Counted from the first letter of the stretch, positions 31,295-40,544 are shown. The stretch: DNA of 64,000 nt from Chryseobacterium sp. KLBC 52 (GCF_003347605.1 NZ_QDFZ01000012.1:62001-126000); one strand, 5' to 3'. Program-made: numbers and translations. Notes: generated by a model from the sequence alone, not told the origin.

Positions 31295-32656
31295 TTATAA
31301 TAATTTTTTAATCCAGTTCAACTTTTTCTCAGAATAGGGAGGATATTTGATATTCGGTTCACCCCATGTTGCTTTTTCAAGAACTGCTTTTTGGTGAGAG
31401 AAGGTTTCAAAACCATACTTTCCGTGATAATTTCCTATTCCTGAGTTTCCAACACCTCCAAACGGAAGATTATCATTGCTTAAATGCATCACGGTATCAT
31501 TGATACATCCTCCTCCAAAAGAAAGCTTTCGGGTAAATTGATCTTTCTCTTCAGCATTTTGGGTGAAAAGATAGGCGGCCAGAGGTTTTTCGAGTTCTAC
31601 AATGGAGTTGAGTGCTGCATTGTAATTTTGAAAACTGATAACCGGCAGGAGAGGTCCAAAAATTTCCTCCTGCATGATGTCGTCATTCCAGTCTATATGA
31701 TTCAGAATTGTGGGCTCGATATAGCGTTTTTCTTCATCACAATAACCTCCGGAATAGACTTTTTCTTTATCAATAAGACGTACCAGGCGTTGAAAATTCC
31801 TTAGGTTAATAATTCTTGTATACTGTTCAGAATCCTGATCATATTTGGATTCTTTAATATATTTCCTGAGCATTTCCAGAAACTGTTCCTGAATGGTTTC
31901 TTCCACCAGGAGATAATCGGGAGCTACACAAGTTTGCCCTGCATTGAGGAATTTACCCCAGACAATTCTTTTAGCTGCCATTTCGAGATGGGCATTTTTC
32001 GTGACAATAGCCGGAGATTTCCCGCCGAGTTCAAGGGTTACCGGAGTAAGGTGCTCTGCAGCTGCTTTGTACACAATCTTTCCGACTTTTGTACTTCCGG
32101 TAAAGAATATTTTATCAAACCTTAGTTTTAAAAGCGCGGTTGTCTCCTCAATACCTCCTTCATACACATACAGATATTCAGGCGGAAAGTTTTCATTGAT
32201 GATGGCTGACATTGCTTTCATGGTATTTTCCGCAATTTCACTGGGCTTCAGAATGCAGCAGTTTCCGGCAGCTATTGCCGCAATAATGGGAGAAAGTGAT
32301 AGTTGATAAGGATAATTCCAGGCTCCAATTACCAGAATACAGCCCAATGGCTCTGAGTAAATTCTGCTGTTTCCCAGCTGATTGACAAGGTTGGTACTTA
32401 CTTTTTTAGGCCTGGACAGAGATTTTAGGTTCTTGAGATAATAATTAATATCATTCAGAATAAAAGATAATTCCGTAGTGAAAGTATCAAATTTTGATTT
32501 TCCAAAATCCTTGTTAATAGCTTCATATAGCATATTTTCATTGGAAATAATAAGGTTTTTAAGCTTTTCAAGATACATTTTCCGAAAAGCAATGCTTTTG
32601 GTTTGCTGTGTTTTGAAAAAATCTCTTTGCTTCAGTAGAATGCTCTCAACTTCCAT
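31295..32656 (-). CDS. Aldehyde dehydrogenase, class-3-like
   Basis: A 453-residue NAD(P)-dependent aldehyde dehydrogenase lacking the long N-terminus of classical ALDHs, as in class 3/fatty aldehyde enzymes. It shows VIGAWNYPYQLSLSPIIAAIAAGN (substrate/cofactor entry), FFTGSTKVGKIV (cofactor loop), VTLELGGKSP (general base Glu), NAGQTCVAPDY (nucleophile Cys) and EEIFGPLLPVI. Probably oxidises medium- or long-chain aldehydes from lipid metabolism. Monocistronic by position, divergent from the exported protein gene at 32847. Confidence 0.92.
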   Translation of the reverse strand: MEVESILLKQRDFFKTQQTKSIAFRKMYLEKLKNLIISNENMLYEAINKDFGKSKFDTFTTELSFILNDINYYLKNLKSLSRPKKVSTNLVNQLGNSRIYSEPLGCILVIGAWNYPYQLSLSPIIAAIAAGNCCILKPSEIAENTMKAMSAIINENFPPEYLYVYEGGIEETTALLKLRFDKIFFTGSTKVGKIVYKAAAEHLTPVTLELGGKSPAIVTKNAHLEMAAKRIVWGKFLNAGQTCVAPDYLLVEETIQEQFLEMLRKYIKESKYDQDSEQYTRIINLRNFQRLVRLIDKEKVYSGGYCDEEKRYIEPTILNHIDWNDDIMQEEIFGPLLPVISFQNYNAALNSIVELEKPLAAYLFTQNAEEKDQFTRKLSFGGGCINDTVMHLSNDNLPFGGVGNSGIGNYHGKYGFETFSHQKAVLEKATWGEPNIKYPPYSEKKLNWIKKLL

Positions 32657-32846
32657 TGGTGACTTTTATAATATTAAACGTTCTTATTTTCAGGATCGTA
32701 TGGATGGGAAATTTATTAATGATAATTAAATATTGATTTAAATAAAATCATTTTATATTATTTTTTAATTAATTTAATCATAAATATTGTGAAATTCATT
32801 GTTTGGTGATAAAAATGTTGTAGTTTTATTTGTATAAATTTTGCGG

Positions 32847-34526
32847 ATGAGAAAATTGTTCTATTTATTTCCCTTATTCTTTTGTTATTTCAGTTACGCA
32901 CAATGTACAAGCTGCGACGTTCAAAACCCTACAGATCCCAACTATCATTTTCCGGATAATACTACGGTTTGTTTTACTTCGGATATGACATTTAATAATC
33001 CGACATTCGGAACAAACGCTAAAATCTGCATTGCTTCCGGTGTTACCCTGCAGTTTCAGAATAATATCAGTGGAGTAATTAATGCTCCGTTGAGTTTTGA
33101 AGTTCATGGAACGCTTAATTTTAATCAGACATTGACAGCTGTTGCCGATCTTGATGTACATGTTTATAATACCGGAAATATAACGGTTGGAGGAGGCAAT
33201 GGTAACCTTACGATGGACGGGCAGGTGAATAACATTATTAATGAAGGACTTATTGAACTTGGCGTTTTACAGTTAGGTGATAACACCAATAATACTATTG
33301 ATAATTATGGGAATCTGAATATCAACGGAAACCTTAATATGAGCAGTTCTGCAACTACTTTGTTCAGAAATGAAGGAGGCGGACTGATATTGCTCAGTGG
33401 AAATTATGGAAATAGTGAACAGAGTGTCTATGTGAATTGTGGAACTATTATTTCTCAGAGCGGATTTAATATTAATGGCGGTAAAATTATTAACACAGGA
33501 TTTTTTACCGTGGGGGGAGATATTAATTTGTCCGGAAGCAGCAGCGAAATTTACAATTTTGGTCTTTTTACCTCCACGGGAAATATGAATAATGCCCCTG
33601 CTGATGCTGTTATTTATAATGAAGGAGAACTGGCACTGAACCAATATCAAGGGGGGAATGCTGCCATTCAGGGACCTGCTTCCTCTACAAAAAAAGGATA
33701 TATCGTTTTGCAAAATCCTATTCAGGTGGGAAATGTCGTGATTGGTCCTAATCTCGATTTCCGAAGAACTACTGGCGTATCTGATCCAGGCACGGTTTTC
33801 ATGAACAGTAATCCAAGTTTTCTGACGAATGTTACCTATGATTGTGCTTCTACCAACAACTGTAGTGCACCCTTGATCATCAACCCTGGATTTTGTCCTG
33901 CTATTAATGGAGATTTGCCCCCAATGGCGGTAGATGACACCTATACTATTGTTGCAGGAGGATCTTCTGCAGGAATTGTTCTGGATAACGACTTTGAAAC
34001 GTATGGCGGAGCACAGGCAACCCTTTCCAATGTTATTTTATCTCAGATATCAACATCAAATCCCAATATTTCATTGAATACAAATGACGGACATATTCTG
34101 GTAGCTCCGGGAACTCCTCCTGGCAATTATACTTTAGTCTATCAGATCTGCCAGACCGCTTCTCCGTCAAATTGTGATACGGCAACGGTAACTGTTACGA
34201 TTCAGGGGAATGTACCTTGTTATAAACCTGCAGTGACAGCAGGAACCGTACTTGCTGCGGATTTTGGAATTACTTCATTAAGCAGAGCAGATAAAGGAGG
34301 AAGTAACTGGCCGGGAGTAAGAACAGGAGCGTGGGCTGTACTGGAATCAAAGAATAAAGGTTTTGTTCTTAACAGGCTTACCGATGCTCAGGTTGCAGCC
34401 ATCCCACAGGCAGACCTTAAAGAAGGAATGATCGTTTACAATACGACACAAAATTGTCTGCAGGTTAATATTGACGGAACTGCCACAGGCTGGAAATGTT
34501 TCAATACCCAAACCTGTCCGGATTAA
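32847..34526 (+). CDS. Large exported protein, beta-helix-like with Ig-like domain
   Basis: 559 residues from the ATG at 32847 (an in-frame TTG six nt earlier lies inside the promoter box). The signal peptide is MRKLFYLFPLFFCYFSYA. Residues ~20-340 are rich in Asn/Gly/Ile with repeating short strands (NNIINEG, NTIDNYGNLNINGN), as in a right-handed beta-helix adhesin or polysaccharide-binding domain. Residues ~360-455 resemble a cadherin/Ig-like domain (PPMAVDDTYTIVAGGSSAG). The C-terminus has GMIVYNTTQNCLQVNIDGT, a motif shared with the next gene. Probably surface-exposed; no type IX signal could be assigned with confidence. Confidence 0.8.
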   Translation: MRKLFYLFPLFFCYFSYAQCTSCDVQNPTDPNYHFPDNTTVCFTSDMTFNNPTFGTNAKICIASGVTLQFQNNISGVINAPLSFEVHGTLNFNQTLTAVADLDVHVYNTGNITVGGGNGNLTMDGQVNNIINEGLIELGVLQLGDNTNNTIDNYGNLNINGNLNMSSSATTLFRNEGGGLILLSGNYGNSEQSVYVNCGTIISQSGFNINGGKIINTGFFTVGGDINLSGSSSEIYNFGLFTSTGNMNNAPADAVIYNEGELALNQYQGGNAAIQGPASSTKKGYIVLQNPIQVGNVVIGPNLDFRRTTGVSDPGTVFMNSNPSFLTNVTYDCASTNNCSAPLIINPGFCPAINGDLPPMAVDDTYTIVAGGSSAGIVLDNDFETYGGAQATLSNVILSQISTSNPNISLNTNDGHILVAPGTPPGNYTLVYQICQTASPSNCDTATVTVTIQGNVPCYKPAVTAGTVLAADFGITSLSRADKGGSNWPGVRTGAWAVLESKNKGFVLNRLTDAQVAAIPQADLKEGMIVYNTTQNCLQVNIDGTATGWKCFNTQTCPD

Positions 34527-34543
34527 CAAAAAACTGAATCGTT

Positions 34544-35053
34544 ATGAAAAAAATAGCCTTAATCATTATAATAACAGCTTCCGGAATCTTTAATGCCCAG
34601 GTTGCTTTAGGAAAAACGACATTAGAATCAGCTTCATCATCTGTTGAGTTTGGAAATGAAAACCGCGGTATTGTTCTTCCTTGGGTAATAGATACTTCCG
34701 GTATTCAAAATGTGGTGAATGGCACATTAATATTTGATACTTCAGATATGAAAGTGAAAGTCTATCAGAATAATGTTTGGAAAGACCTTTCCGTGGATGC
34801 TGCAGGCGTTGCTGATACGAGTCTGCAGGATAGTCTGGCAGATCAGCCTGATGCAAAGGTTTCTATAGGAACACCATCATCTGTTTCCGGAATTCTGGTG
34901 CTCGAAGACAATAATAAAGCCATGATTTTACCGAAAGTAGCTTCTCCCCATCTCAATATTATTTCTCCTGCCGCGGGTATGATGGTTTATGATACCCAGA
35001 AAAAGCAATTGGCAGTTTTCAACGGAACAGTCTGGTCTTTTTGGGGAGAATAA
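34544..35053 (+). CDS. Exported protein with duplicated VYDT motif
   Basis: A 169-residue protein with signal peptide MKKIALIIIITASGIFNA. It contains two related segments: RGIVLPWV, GTLIFDTSDMKVKVYQNNVWKDL, and later KAMILPKV, GMMVYDTQKKQLAVFNGTVWSFW. The same pattern ends the preceding protein. Such segments are common at the ends of flavobacterial surface proteins; their function is not established. It starts 17 nt after the upstream stop, so the two are co-transcribed and probably act together at the cell surface. Confidence 0.78.
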   Translation: MKKIALIIIITASGIFNAQVALGKTTLESASSSVEFGNENRGIVLPWVIDTSGIQNVVNGTLIFDTSDMKVKVYQNNVWKDLSVDAAGVADTSLQDSLADQPDAKVSIGTPSSVSGILVLEDNNKAMILPKVASPHLNIISPAAGMMVYDTQKKQLAVFNGTVWSFWGE

Positions 35054-35055
35054 TT

Positions 35056-36618
35056 CTACATGATATTTCTTACCGCAATTTTTACAGGATGATACAACAG
35101 CAGTCCAATTGCCGTAACAAGTGCCAGCCAGAATAATCCCGTGAAAATTTCCATATTGGAAAGGAGGATAGACTGAGCGTTTATTTTAGCTTTAAAAGCT
35201 CCTGCCGTCATGGATAAAGAATCATTCACTGACAGTTTGGAAATATTAGCTCCGAAAATTTGACTCCATTGATTGTAAAAAACAGGATTGGTATCTGTAA
35301 AATTAGCACTGAGGGTATCAGCATGTTTTAATGTTAAAAAAAGCATCAGGTTTTGCATCAATGCATATCCGATAGCGGTTGTCCAGAAACGGGTTGTCGT
35401 TCCTAACGCTGTAGCATTGGATACATATTCTTCCGGAGTTCCTGAAATCAGAAAGAAAACAAGGGGGGTAAATAATAAGCCCTGCGCAACTCCCTGCAGA
35501 AATAATGGCGGACAGATGGTAGAAAGGGTAGTGTCAGGATAAAAAGTATAGGTAAACCATGCACAATCTATGGCCAGTAACAGAAATCCTGTGAAGAAAA
35601 CAATCCTTGAAGAAATTCCACGAACCAGGCAGATTCCTGATAATAGTATTCCCAAAAGAGTTCCTGCCACATTCCAGTACTGGATGTTCACAATATAATC
35701 CCAGGGCCATTTCCATACGGTAGCCATGATGCTGTAGACATTATTCAACCCGGAACGGATCAGATAAAAAATGAAAAACAGAATCATTCCTGCAATCACA
35801 TTTTTGGAGCTGAAGACTTCAAAATGGAACAACGGTCTCTTGGAATTTCTTTGTTTCAACATAAATAATCCTCCTGAAAGAAGAAATATAAACAGGCACA
35901 TAATAATGGTATCAGACTCAAACCACATGAGTCTTTTGCCATAAATAATAGCATAACCGCCAGCCTGGAGACATACCCAAAGCAAAAACCAGCTGGTAAT
36001 ATCCAATTGGTACAAAGGTTTTTTAGGAAAGAATCTGTTTCTGTTGAATAAAGCAATACCAATAATCAGGACAAATACATGGAAATACACCATCATAAGA
36101 ATCATATGCTGAAAATCGTAATCTTCAATACTTGATTTCAACAGGGAAGTGGTAATCGTTCCTCCGGTAAGCATGATCGTATACATGAAGAGATATGCTA
36201 AAACTTTGGCATGTTTTGTTTTTAATTCAGCAATAATTAAAGGCAGAAAAATAGCGCCTTCCAGCAACCCGAAAATTCCTTCTAAAAACCTGATCACCAA
36301 TATGACATGATAATCATGGGTGACTGATAAAACGTAAAGAATGATTACGGAAATGGAAGCCATCAGCAGTACATAATATTTGACGCTGAAATAGGCCATA
36401 AACCGCTGTAAAACTAAAAGGGTAACCACAAATGTCCCGTACATCAAAATCATTAAATACTGGATGTCATCTGAATCTACATCCATAAAAGAAGATGTGA
36501 AGGCGCTGTTCGAATGTAAAAGCGACAACAACATCAGGTGGGGAAACAATGCCAGTATAAGAAGAGGCAGTTTCAGCCATTGTGGTACCCATTTATGATA
36601 AACTGTATTGTGTTGCAT
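35056..36618 (-). CDS. MFS transporter, multidrug (DHA2/EmrB-like)
   Basis: A 520-residue integral membrane protein with about 14 hydrophobic segments, the DHA2 layout. The family's motif A is weak; FLEGIFGLLEGAIFLPLIIAEL resembles the region after helix 4. It would export drugs or toxic organics by proton antiport, with HlyD- and TolC-like proteins encoded upstream forming the path through the envelope. It follows the HlyD gene after a 297-nt spacer filled with tandem repeats, so co-expression is likely but not certain. Its stop lies 3 nt from the stop of the converging exported-protein gene. Confidence 0.87.
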   Translation of the reverse strand: MQHNTVYHKWVPQWLKLPLLILALFPHLMLLSLLHSNSAFTSSFMDVDSDDIQYLMILMYGTFVVTLLVLQRFMAYFSVKYYVLLMASISVIILYVLSVTHDYHVILVIRFLEGIFGLLEGAIFLPLIIAELKTKHAKVLAYLFMYTIMLTGGTITTSLLKSSIEDYDFQHMILMMVYFHVFVLIIGIALFNRNRFFPKKPLYQLDITSWFLLWVCLQAGGYAIIYGKRLMWFESDTIIMCLFIFLLSGGLFMLKQRNSKRPLFHFEVFSSKNVIAGMILFFIFYLIRSGLNNVYSIMATVWKWPWDYIVNIQYWNVAGTLLGILLSGICLVRGISSRIVFFTGFLLLAIDCAWFTYTFYPDTTLSTICPPLFLQGVAQGLLFTPLVFFLISGTPEEYVSNATALGTTTRFWTTAIGYALMQNLMLFLTLKHADTLSANFTDTNPVFYNQWSQIFGANISKLSVNDSLSMTAGAFKAKINAQSILLSNMEIFTGLFWLALVTAIGLLLYHPVKIAVRNIM

Positions 36619-36696
36619 AATTTGTAAGCATTAAGCTTAGAAAAGGATATGGTAAATGAACAAATCGTCATTGAACCGGATTTAAAAATGCGAAAA

Positions 36697-36745
36697 GACA
36701 AAGGGCAAAGGTGTAAATAAGTAAAAGGTAAAATGGCAAATATGC
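36697..36745. repeat. Heptamer tract, GACAAAG/AAGGTAA-like
   Basis: Seven 7-nt units in phase: GACAAAG, GGCAAAG, GTGTAAA, TAAGTAA, AAGGTAA, AATGGCA, AATATGC. First of three period-7/8 tracts in the HlyD-MFS spacer. Confidence 0.55.
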
Positions 36746-36806
36746 ATAAGAAAAAATTGGCAGATTCGCTATTTTGCAGTTTGCCTTTTCGCTAAAAAAA
36801 TAATTT

Positions 36807-36846
36807 AATTTGAAAATTTGAAAATGAGAGAATTTGAAAATGATAA
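36807..36846. repeat. Octamer tract, AATTTGAA
   Basis: Five 8-nt units: AATTTGAA, AATTTGAA, AATGAGAG, AATTTGAA, AATGATAA. Confidence 0.7.
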
Positions 36847-36865
36847 TAAAACCGGATATTTTTAT

Positions 36866-36905
36866 ACTCTAAAACTCTAAAACTCTAAAACCCTAAAACC
36901 CTCCC
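36866..36905. repeat. Octamer tract, ACTCTAAA
   Basis: Five 8-nt units: ACTCTAAA three times, ACCCTAAA, ACCCTCCC. It ends just before the HlyD stop codon. Confidence 0.75.
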
Positions 36906-36915
36906 ACACTCAAAC

Positions 36916-37962
36916 TCATATCTTCTTCGCACTCACCAGAACATTCATTCCGGAAAGCAGTTTTTCGTTGTCTTTATTGTTTTCCAGAATAATTTTCACA
37001 GGAAATCTCTGTTCAATTTTCACAAAATTTCCCGTTGCATTATCAGGTTTTACCAGGGAAAACTGAGAACCTGAAGCTGGAGAAACGGAAAGAATTTTTC
37101 CTTTAAACTCAACATCGGGATAAGCATCCGCAGTAATGATTACTTCCTTGCTCTGATCAATCTGTCCAAGCTGTGTTTCTTTATAATTGGCAATGATCCA
37201 TTTTTCTTTGCTGACAATCTGAACCAGAGCTTGCCCTTCCTTAATCAGTTGCCCTTCCTGAATGGTCTTTTTTCCAACCCACCCGTCATAAGGAGCCGTA
37301 ATTACAGTATAGGAAAGGTACAGTTTAGCATTATTAAGACTTGCAGAACTCTGCTGGATCTGGCTTTTTACAGGAGCAACTTTGGTTTGTTGTTCGTTCG
37401 CTCCGGCTTTTACTGCGTTTTTCTGCTGTTCCAATGCTAAAAGATTGGCTTTTGATTGTTCATAAGAAGCCTTTACATTTTCAAATTCCTGCTCTGTAGC
37501 TGCATCTTCTGACAACAGGTTTTTATATCTTTTAAAATCCTGTTCCGTTCTCCATATATCAATTTTTGCAGAAGCAATTTTAGCATCAATAATCTTTGTA
37601 TCACTTTCTTTGGTGTTAACACCGCTTTCAATAGTACTGATGGTTGCCGTATTGGCATGAAGATTCGCTTCAGCCATATGTACCTGATTCACAAACTCTC
37701 TGTTGTCAATGACGATTAATGTATCACCTTTATGTACAAACTGGTTTTCGTTAAACTTTATCGTTTTGATAAACCCTGAAACCTTACTGGATACAGGCGT
37801 AATATATTGCTCGATCTGCGCATCATTCGTCGTCACATTTTTTCTCGAAAAAAGATAAAAGCTTACCATTCCTGTGATTCCGCTGATGATCAGGATCCAG
37901 GCCAGTAAAGTAATGGACTTGTTGATTCTTTTTTCCTTTTGTGTCAATTGTTTCTGTGCCAT
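36916..37962 (-). CDS. HlyD/EmrA-type membrane fusion protein
   Basis: A 348-residue periplasmic adaptor. One membrane anchor lies at about residues 13-33 (ITLLAWILIISGITGMVSFYLF). Half of a lipoyl-like domain (YITPVSSKVSGFIKTIKFNENQFVHKGDTLI) precedes a long alpha-helical hairpin (residues ~80-205, Glu/Lys/Gln-rich). The second lipoyl half (LSYTVITAPYDGWVGKKTIQEGQLI) and beta-barrel follow. It links an inner-membrane pump to a TolC channel. It starts 5 nt after the TolC-like gene stop, so the two are translationally close. Confidence 0.92.
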   Translation of the reverse strand: MAQKQLTQKEKRINKSITLLAWILIISGITGMVSFYLFSRKNVTTNDAQIEQYITPVSSKVSGFIKTIKFNENQFVHKGDTLIVIDNREFVNQVHMAEANLHANTATISTIESGVNTKESDTKIIDAKIASAKIDIWRTEQDFKRYKNLLSEDAATEQEFENVKASYEQSKANLLALEQQKNAVKAGANEQQTKVAPVKSQIQQSSASLNNAKLYLSYTVITAPYDGWVGKKTIQEGQLIKEGQALVQIVSKEKWIIANYKETQLGQIDQSKEVIITADAYPDVEFKGKILSVSPASGSQFSLVKPDNATGNFVKIEQRFPVKIILENNKDNEKLLSGMNVLVSAKKI

Positions 37963-37967
37963 AGTTT

Positions 37968-39302
37968 TTATAAGTTCCCAATAGTATATTGGAGTTGGTA
38001 GTATTTAAGTTGTCGGTTAATTTTTACGGAAATAAGATTAGATTCAGCTTCCAGATACGTGTTGTCTGCATCTATCAGTTCAGTGATAAGACTTAGTTTA
38101 TTGGCGTATTTAGTTCTTACAATACGGTAATTTTCCTTAGCCTGATTAATCGCTTCTTCAGCAATTTTTACCTTCTGGTCTGTCTCTTCAAACTTTTTAT
38201 ACGCTTCGTAAACATTGTGTCTTACATTTTCCTCGTTTTCTTCAATCTGCAGTTTGGCAAGATCAATATTTTCCCTTGCTTCCTGCATTCTGTACTTATT
38301 TTTGTACAGATTCTCGATAGGATAGGTAAGGTTTACCCCCACCATTCCCAGGCGATATGCATAGGGTTCAGGAGGAAAGAACATCATATTCGGATATTTT
38401 AAAAAATATTCTCCCCCAGCTGTAATTTTGGGTAAATAATTCGCTTTGGTAATCTTTTGATCCAGTTCTTTCAGAGAAAGATTCTTATGGGTGATTTCAA
38501 CAGACTCATTTTTGCTTAAAGCTGTTTCTGTCAGTTCATCAACATAAGGAATGGCAGCATTATCCGAAATAAGATCTTCTGTATTGACATGCATTTCCTG
38601 ATTTTCAGGAAGTGAAAGAATCGTTTTCAGTTTATGTTCTGCAATCTGAATATCATTATCCAGTTCTGTCCAGCTCATTTTATGATTGGAAAGCTGTAAA
38701 GAAGTTCTTAAGACTTCATTGACCGTTACAACACCATTAGCTTTCAACGCTTTTACCTGCTTGATGTTGACGGAATCTTCCTTCATTTTATCATTAATAA
38801 GACTCTGTTGCTCTTTTAAATGATGAATCTGTAGAAAAGCAGTAATGATGGCCATTTTAAGCTGTCTTTCGTCCAGATGGGTTTTTAAAGTTGAAATTTC
38901 AGTGTCTATCGCCGCTTTTTTCTCTGTATTTTTAATTTTTCCTCCCATGTATACCGGAATGGAAGCGGATAATGTAAAATCATACATTCCATTAATCACA
39001 TCGTACTTGGTCGCATTATTAAATACGCCATTCTGATGCTGAAACAGGTTGGTGACCTGATTGTAGCTTGTATGAAATTCAATGTCCGGAAGTTTTTCCA
39101 TTTTGAGATCTTTCTCTTTGGTAACGGACATTTCCTGTTTCAGATGACTGATCTGGATGTTTTTGTTGTTTTTCAAACCAATCTCTACAGCTTGTTGTAA
39201 GCCGAGATGCTGGTAATCGATCATCTGTGAATGTAAAAAGTTGCTCAATAATAAGCACAACGCAATGCACATATACCGGCATGCGTTCAATATGATATTC
39301 AT
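37968..39302 (-). CDS. TolC-family outer-membrane efflux protein
   Basis: A 444-residue outer-membrane factor with an N-terminal signal segment (MNIILNACRYMCIALCLLLSNFLHS) and two repeats of long amphipathic helices with short beta-strands (LGLQQAVEIGLKNNKNIQISHL and LAKLQIEENEENVRHNVYEAYKKF are typical). It forms the trimeric exit duct of a tripartite pump. First gene of the operon TolC-HlyD-MFS and divergent from an AraC regulator, which probably controls it. Confidence 0.9.
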   Translation of the reverse strand: MNIILNACRYMCIALCLLLSNFLHSQMIDYQHLGLQQAVEIGLKNNKNIQISHLKQEMSVTKEKDLKMEKLPDIEFHTSYNQVTNLFQHQNGVFNNATKYDVINGMYDFTLSASIPVYMGGKIKNTEKKAAIDTEISTLKTHLDERQLKMAIITAFLQIHHLKEQQSLINDKMKEDSVNIKQVKALKANGVVTVNEVLRTSLQLSNHKMSWTELDNDIQIAEHKLKTILSLPENQEMHVNTEDLISDNAAIPYVDELTETALSKNESVEITHKNLSLKELDQKITKANYLPKITAGGEYFLKYPNMMFFPPEPYAYRLGMVGVNLTYPIENLYKNKYRMQEARENIDLAKLQIEENEENVRHNVYEAYKKFEETDQKVKIAEEAINQAKENYRIVRTKYANKLSLITELIDADNTYLEAESNLISVKINRQLKYYQLQYTIGNL

Positions 39303-39426
39303 AAATTAATTAAAGGATTTTTGCTAAAATGATTTTGATGCAGCAAAGTTACGATGAGAAGCTACAGACCCTATTTGTGAAAACAGAAAAAGATTTGCTC
39401 ATTTACGCCAATTTAGAAATTCTTCT

Positions 39427-39434
39427 TACCTTTA
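39427..39434 (+). promoter_or_regulatory. -7-like box TACCTTTA, 4 nt before ATG
   Basis: TACCTTTA-TGGA-ATG has the box-to-ATG spacing seen at 4256 and 21892; one mismatch to TAnnTTTG. Confidence 0.35.
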
Positions 39435-39438
39435 TGGA

Positions 39439-40242
39439 ATGAACAACAGCCATTTTAAAGAAGTAGAAGAAGATGATACCGAATTTTACGTTTATCACGT
39501 CCTTACCGGAAATGTAACCACAGAGATTCATTATCACAGTTCTGCACAGTTAGTCTATGCAGAAGGCGGTATTGTACATGTTTTTACAGATCAGAAACAC
39601 TGGTATCTTCCTGCCAGGTGTTTTATGTGGATTCCGGCCGGAACTCCTCACTATATTTTTTCTACCAGTCCGAAGGTTGATTTATATAACTTCTATTTTA
39701 AAAAGGAAGAAAATGAAAGTGGCTTTTTTGATGAAATTAATATTTATTCCGTAAATAATTTACTTCGGGAAATGATTTTATATACTAAAGAATGGGATGG
39801 GAAAATCACAAAAAATGATACGTCTAAATATTTTTTTCTCAAAGCTCTTAAAGGTGTTTTACAGGAGAAAAAACACAAACATCTTGCCTTTCCCATACAA
39901 CATCCTTTTCCCAAAGATGAAACCTTACTGAAGATTGCAAGATATATCCATGCTAACCTTGAAAAGCCTCTCACGATCGAATCTACGGCAAAAGAATTCG
40001 GAATGAGTACAAGAACCCTTTCCAGGAAATTTAAAGAGATTCTGGGCATGAATTACATTCGTTTTCTACGGGCGTTGAGAATTACCCGCTCGCTTGAGCT
40101 GATGCTGGAAGGAAAATATAATATGTACGAAATTGCCATGATGGTAGGGTACAACAGCCTGTCGTCTTTCAGTAATATTTTCAAAAAGGTAATTGGTATT
40201 GCCCCTACGGAGTATCAGCATAAACTGAGAGGGGATAAGTAG
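39439..40242 (+). CDS. AraC-family transcriptional regulator
   Basis: A 267-residue regulator. The N-terminal cupin-type sensor (HYHSSAQLVYAEGGIVHVF and CFMWIPAGTPHYIF) spans residues ~25-110. The C-terminal pair of helix-turn-helix motifs spans ~165-262 (KPLTIESTAKEFGMSTRTLSRKFKEI and MYEIAMMVGYNSLSSFSNIFKKVIGIAPTEYQ). The family usually activates on binding a small ligand. Its divergent placement from the efflux operon (136-nt spacer) suggests it senses a drug-like compound and controls that pump. Confidence 0.93.
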   Translation: MNNSHFKEVEEDDTEFYVYHVLTGNVTTEIHYHSSAQLVYAEGGIVHVFTDQKHWYLPARCFMWIPAGTPHYIFSTSPKVDLYNFYFKKEENESGFFDEINIYSVNNLLREMILYTKEWDGKITKNDTSKYFFLKALKGVLQEKKHKHLAFPIQHPFPKDETLLKIARYIHANLEKPLTIESTAKEFGMSTRTLSRKFKEILGMNYIRFLRALRITRSLELMLEGKYNMYEIAMMVGYNSLSSFSNIFKKVIGIAPTEYQHKLRGDK

Positions 40243-40251
40243 TGAGTGGGA

Positions 40252-40267
40252 GGGTTTGAGGGTTTGA
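40252..40267. repeat. Short octamer repeat GGGTTTGA
   Basis: Two exact GGGTTTGA units followed by a degenerate one (GATTTGG), within ten nt of the AraC-gene stop. Confidence 0.5.
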
Positions 40268-40394
40268 GATTTGGTTTACGGGGTGCGTGTTACGAGGTAA
40301 CGGGTTTTATAGTGCGGGATAAACTTTCTTGCCTGTTCCTACGTATAAGGTTGTTAAAAAGCTAATTTAACGAGTAATAGCAGATAAGCTTTCC
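40268..40394. other. Spacer without recognised gene
   Basis: First part of the 302-bp spacer 40243-40544. It has G/T-rich word-like sequence (GGTTTACGGGGTGCGTGTTACG) and no frame or promoter I can support. Confidence 0.5.
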
Positions 40395-40452
40395 TATATT
40401 CCCCTTCCCTGAAGGGGTGGATTTTTGCAAAGCAAAAAGACGGGGTAGTTCA
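40395..40452. repeat. Double-hairpin interspersed repeat
   Basis: CCCCTTC-CCT-GAAGGGG (40401-40417) is followed by TTTTTGC-AAA-GCAAAAA (40422-40438) and CGGGGTAGTT. I recall similar CCCCTT..AAGGGG plus ACTACCCCG blocks as dispersed repeats in flavobacterial genomes; only one copy is in this window. Confidence 0.5.
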
Positions 40453-40491
40453 TATCAATCTTACTCCAACGTCACCCTATACAAAAGAAAA

Positions 40492-40515
40492 ACCACCTCA
40501 ATAAATTGAAGTGGT
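40492..40515 (-). terminator. Terminator of rpsF-rpsR-rplI
   Basis: An 11-bp stem (40492-40502 with 40505-40515), with one C/A mismatch on the plus strand that becomes a G-U pair on the minus strand, supports minus-strand action. T-rich tail on that strand. Confidence 0.8.
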
Positions 40516-40544
40516 CTGTATTTTGAGAAATTCTCAGTAGCTTA

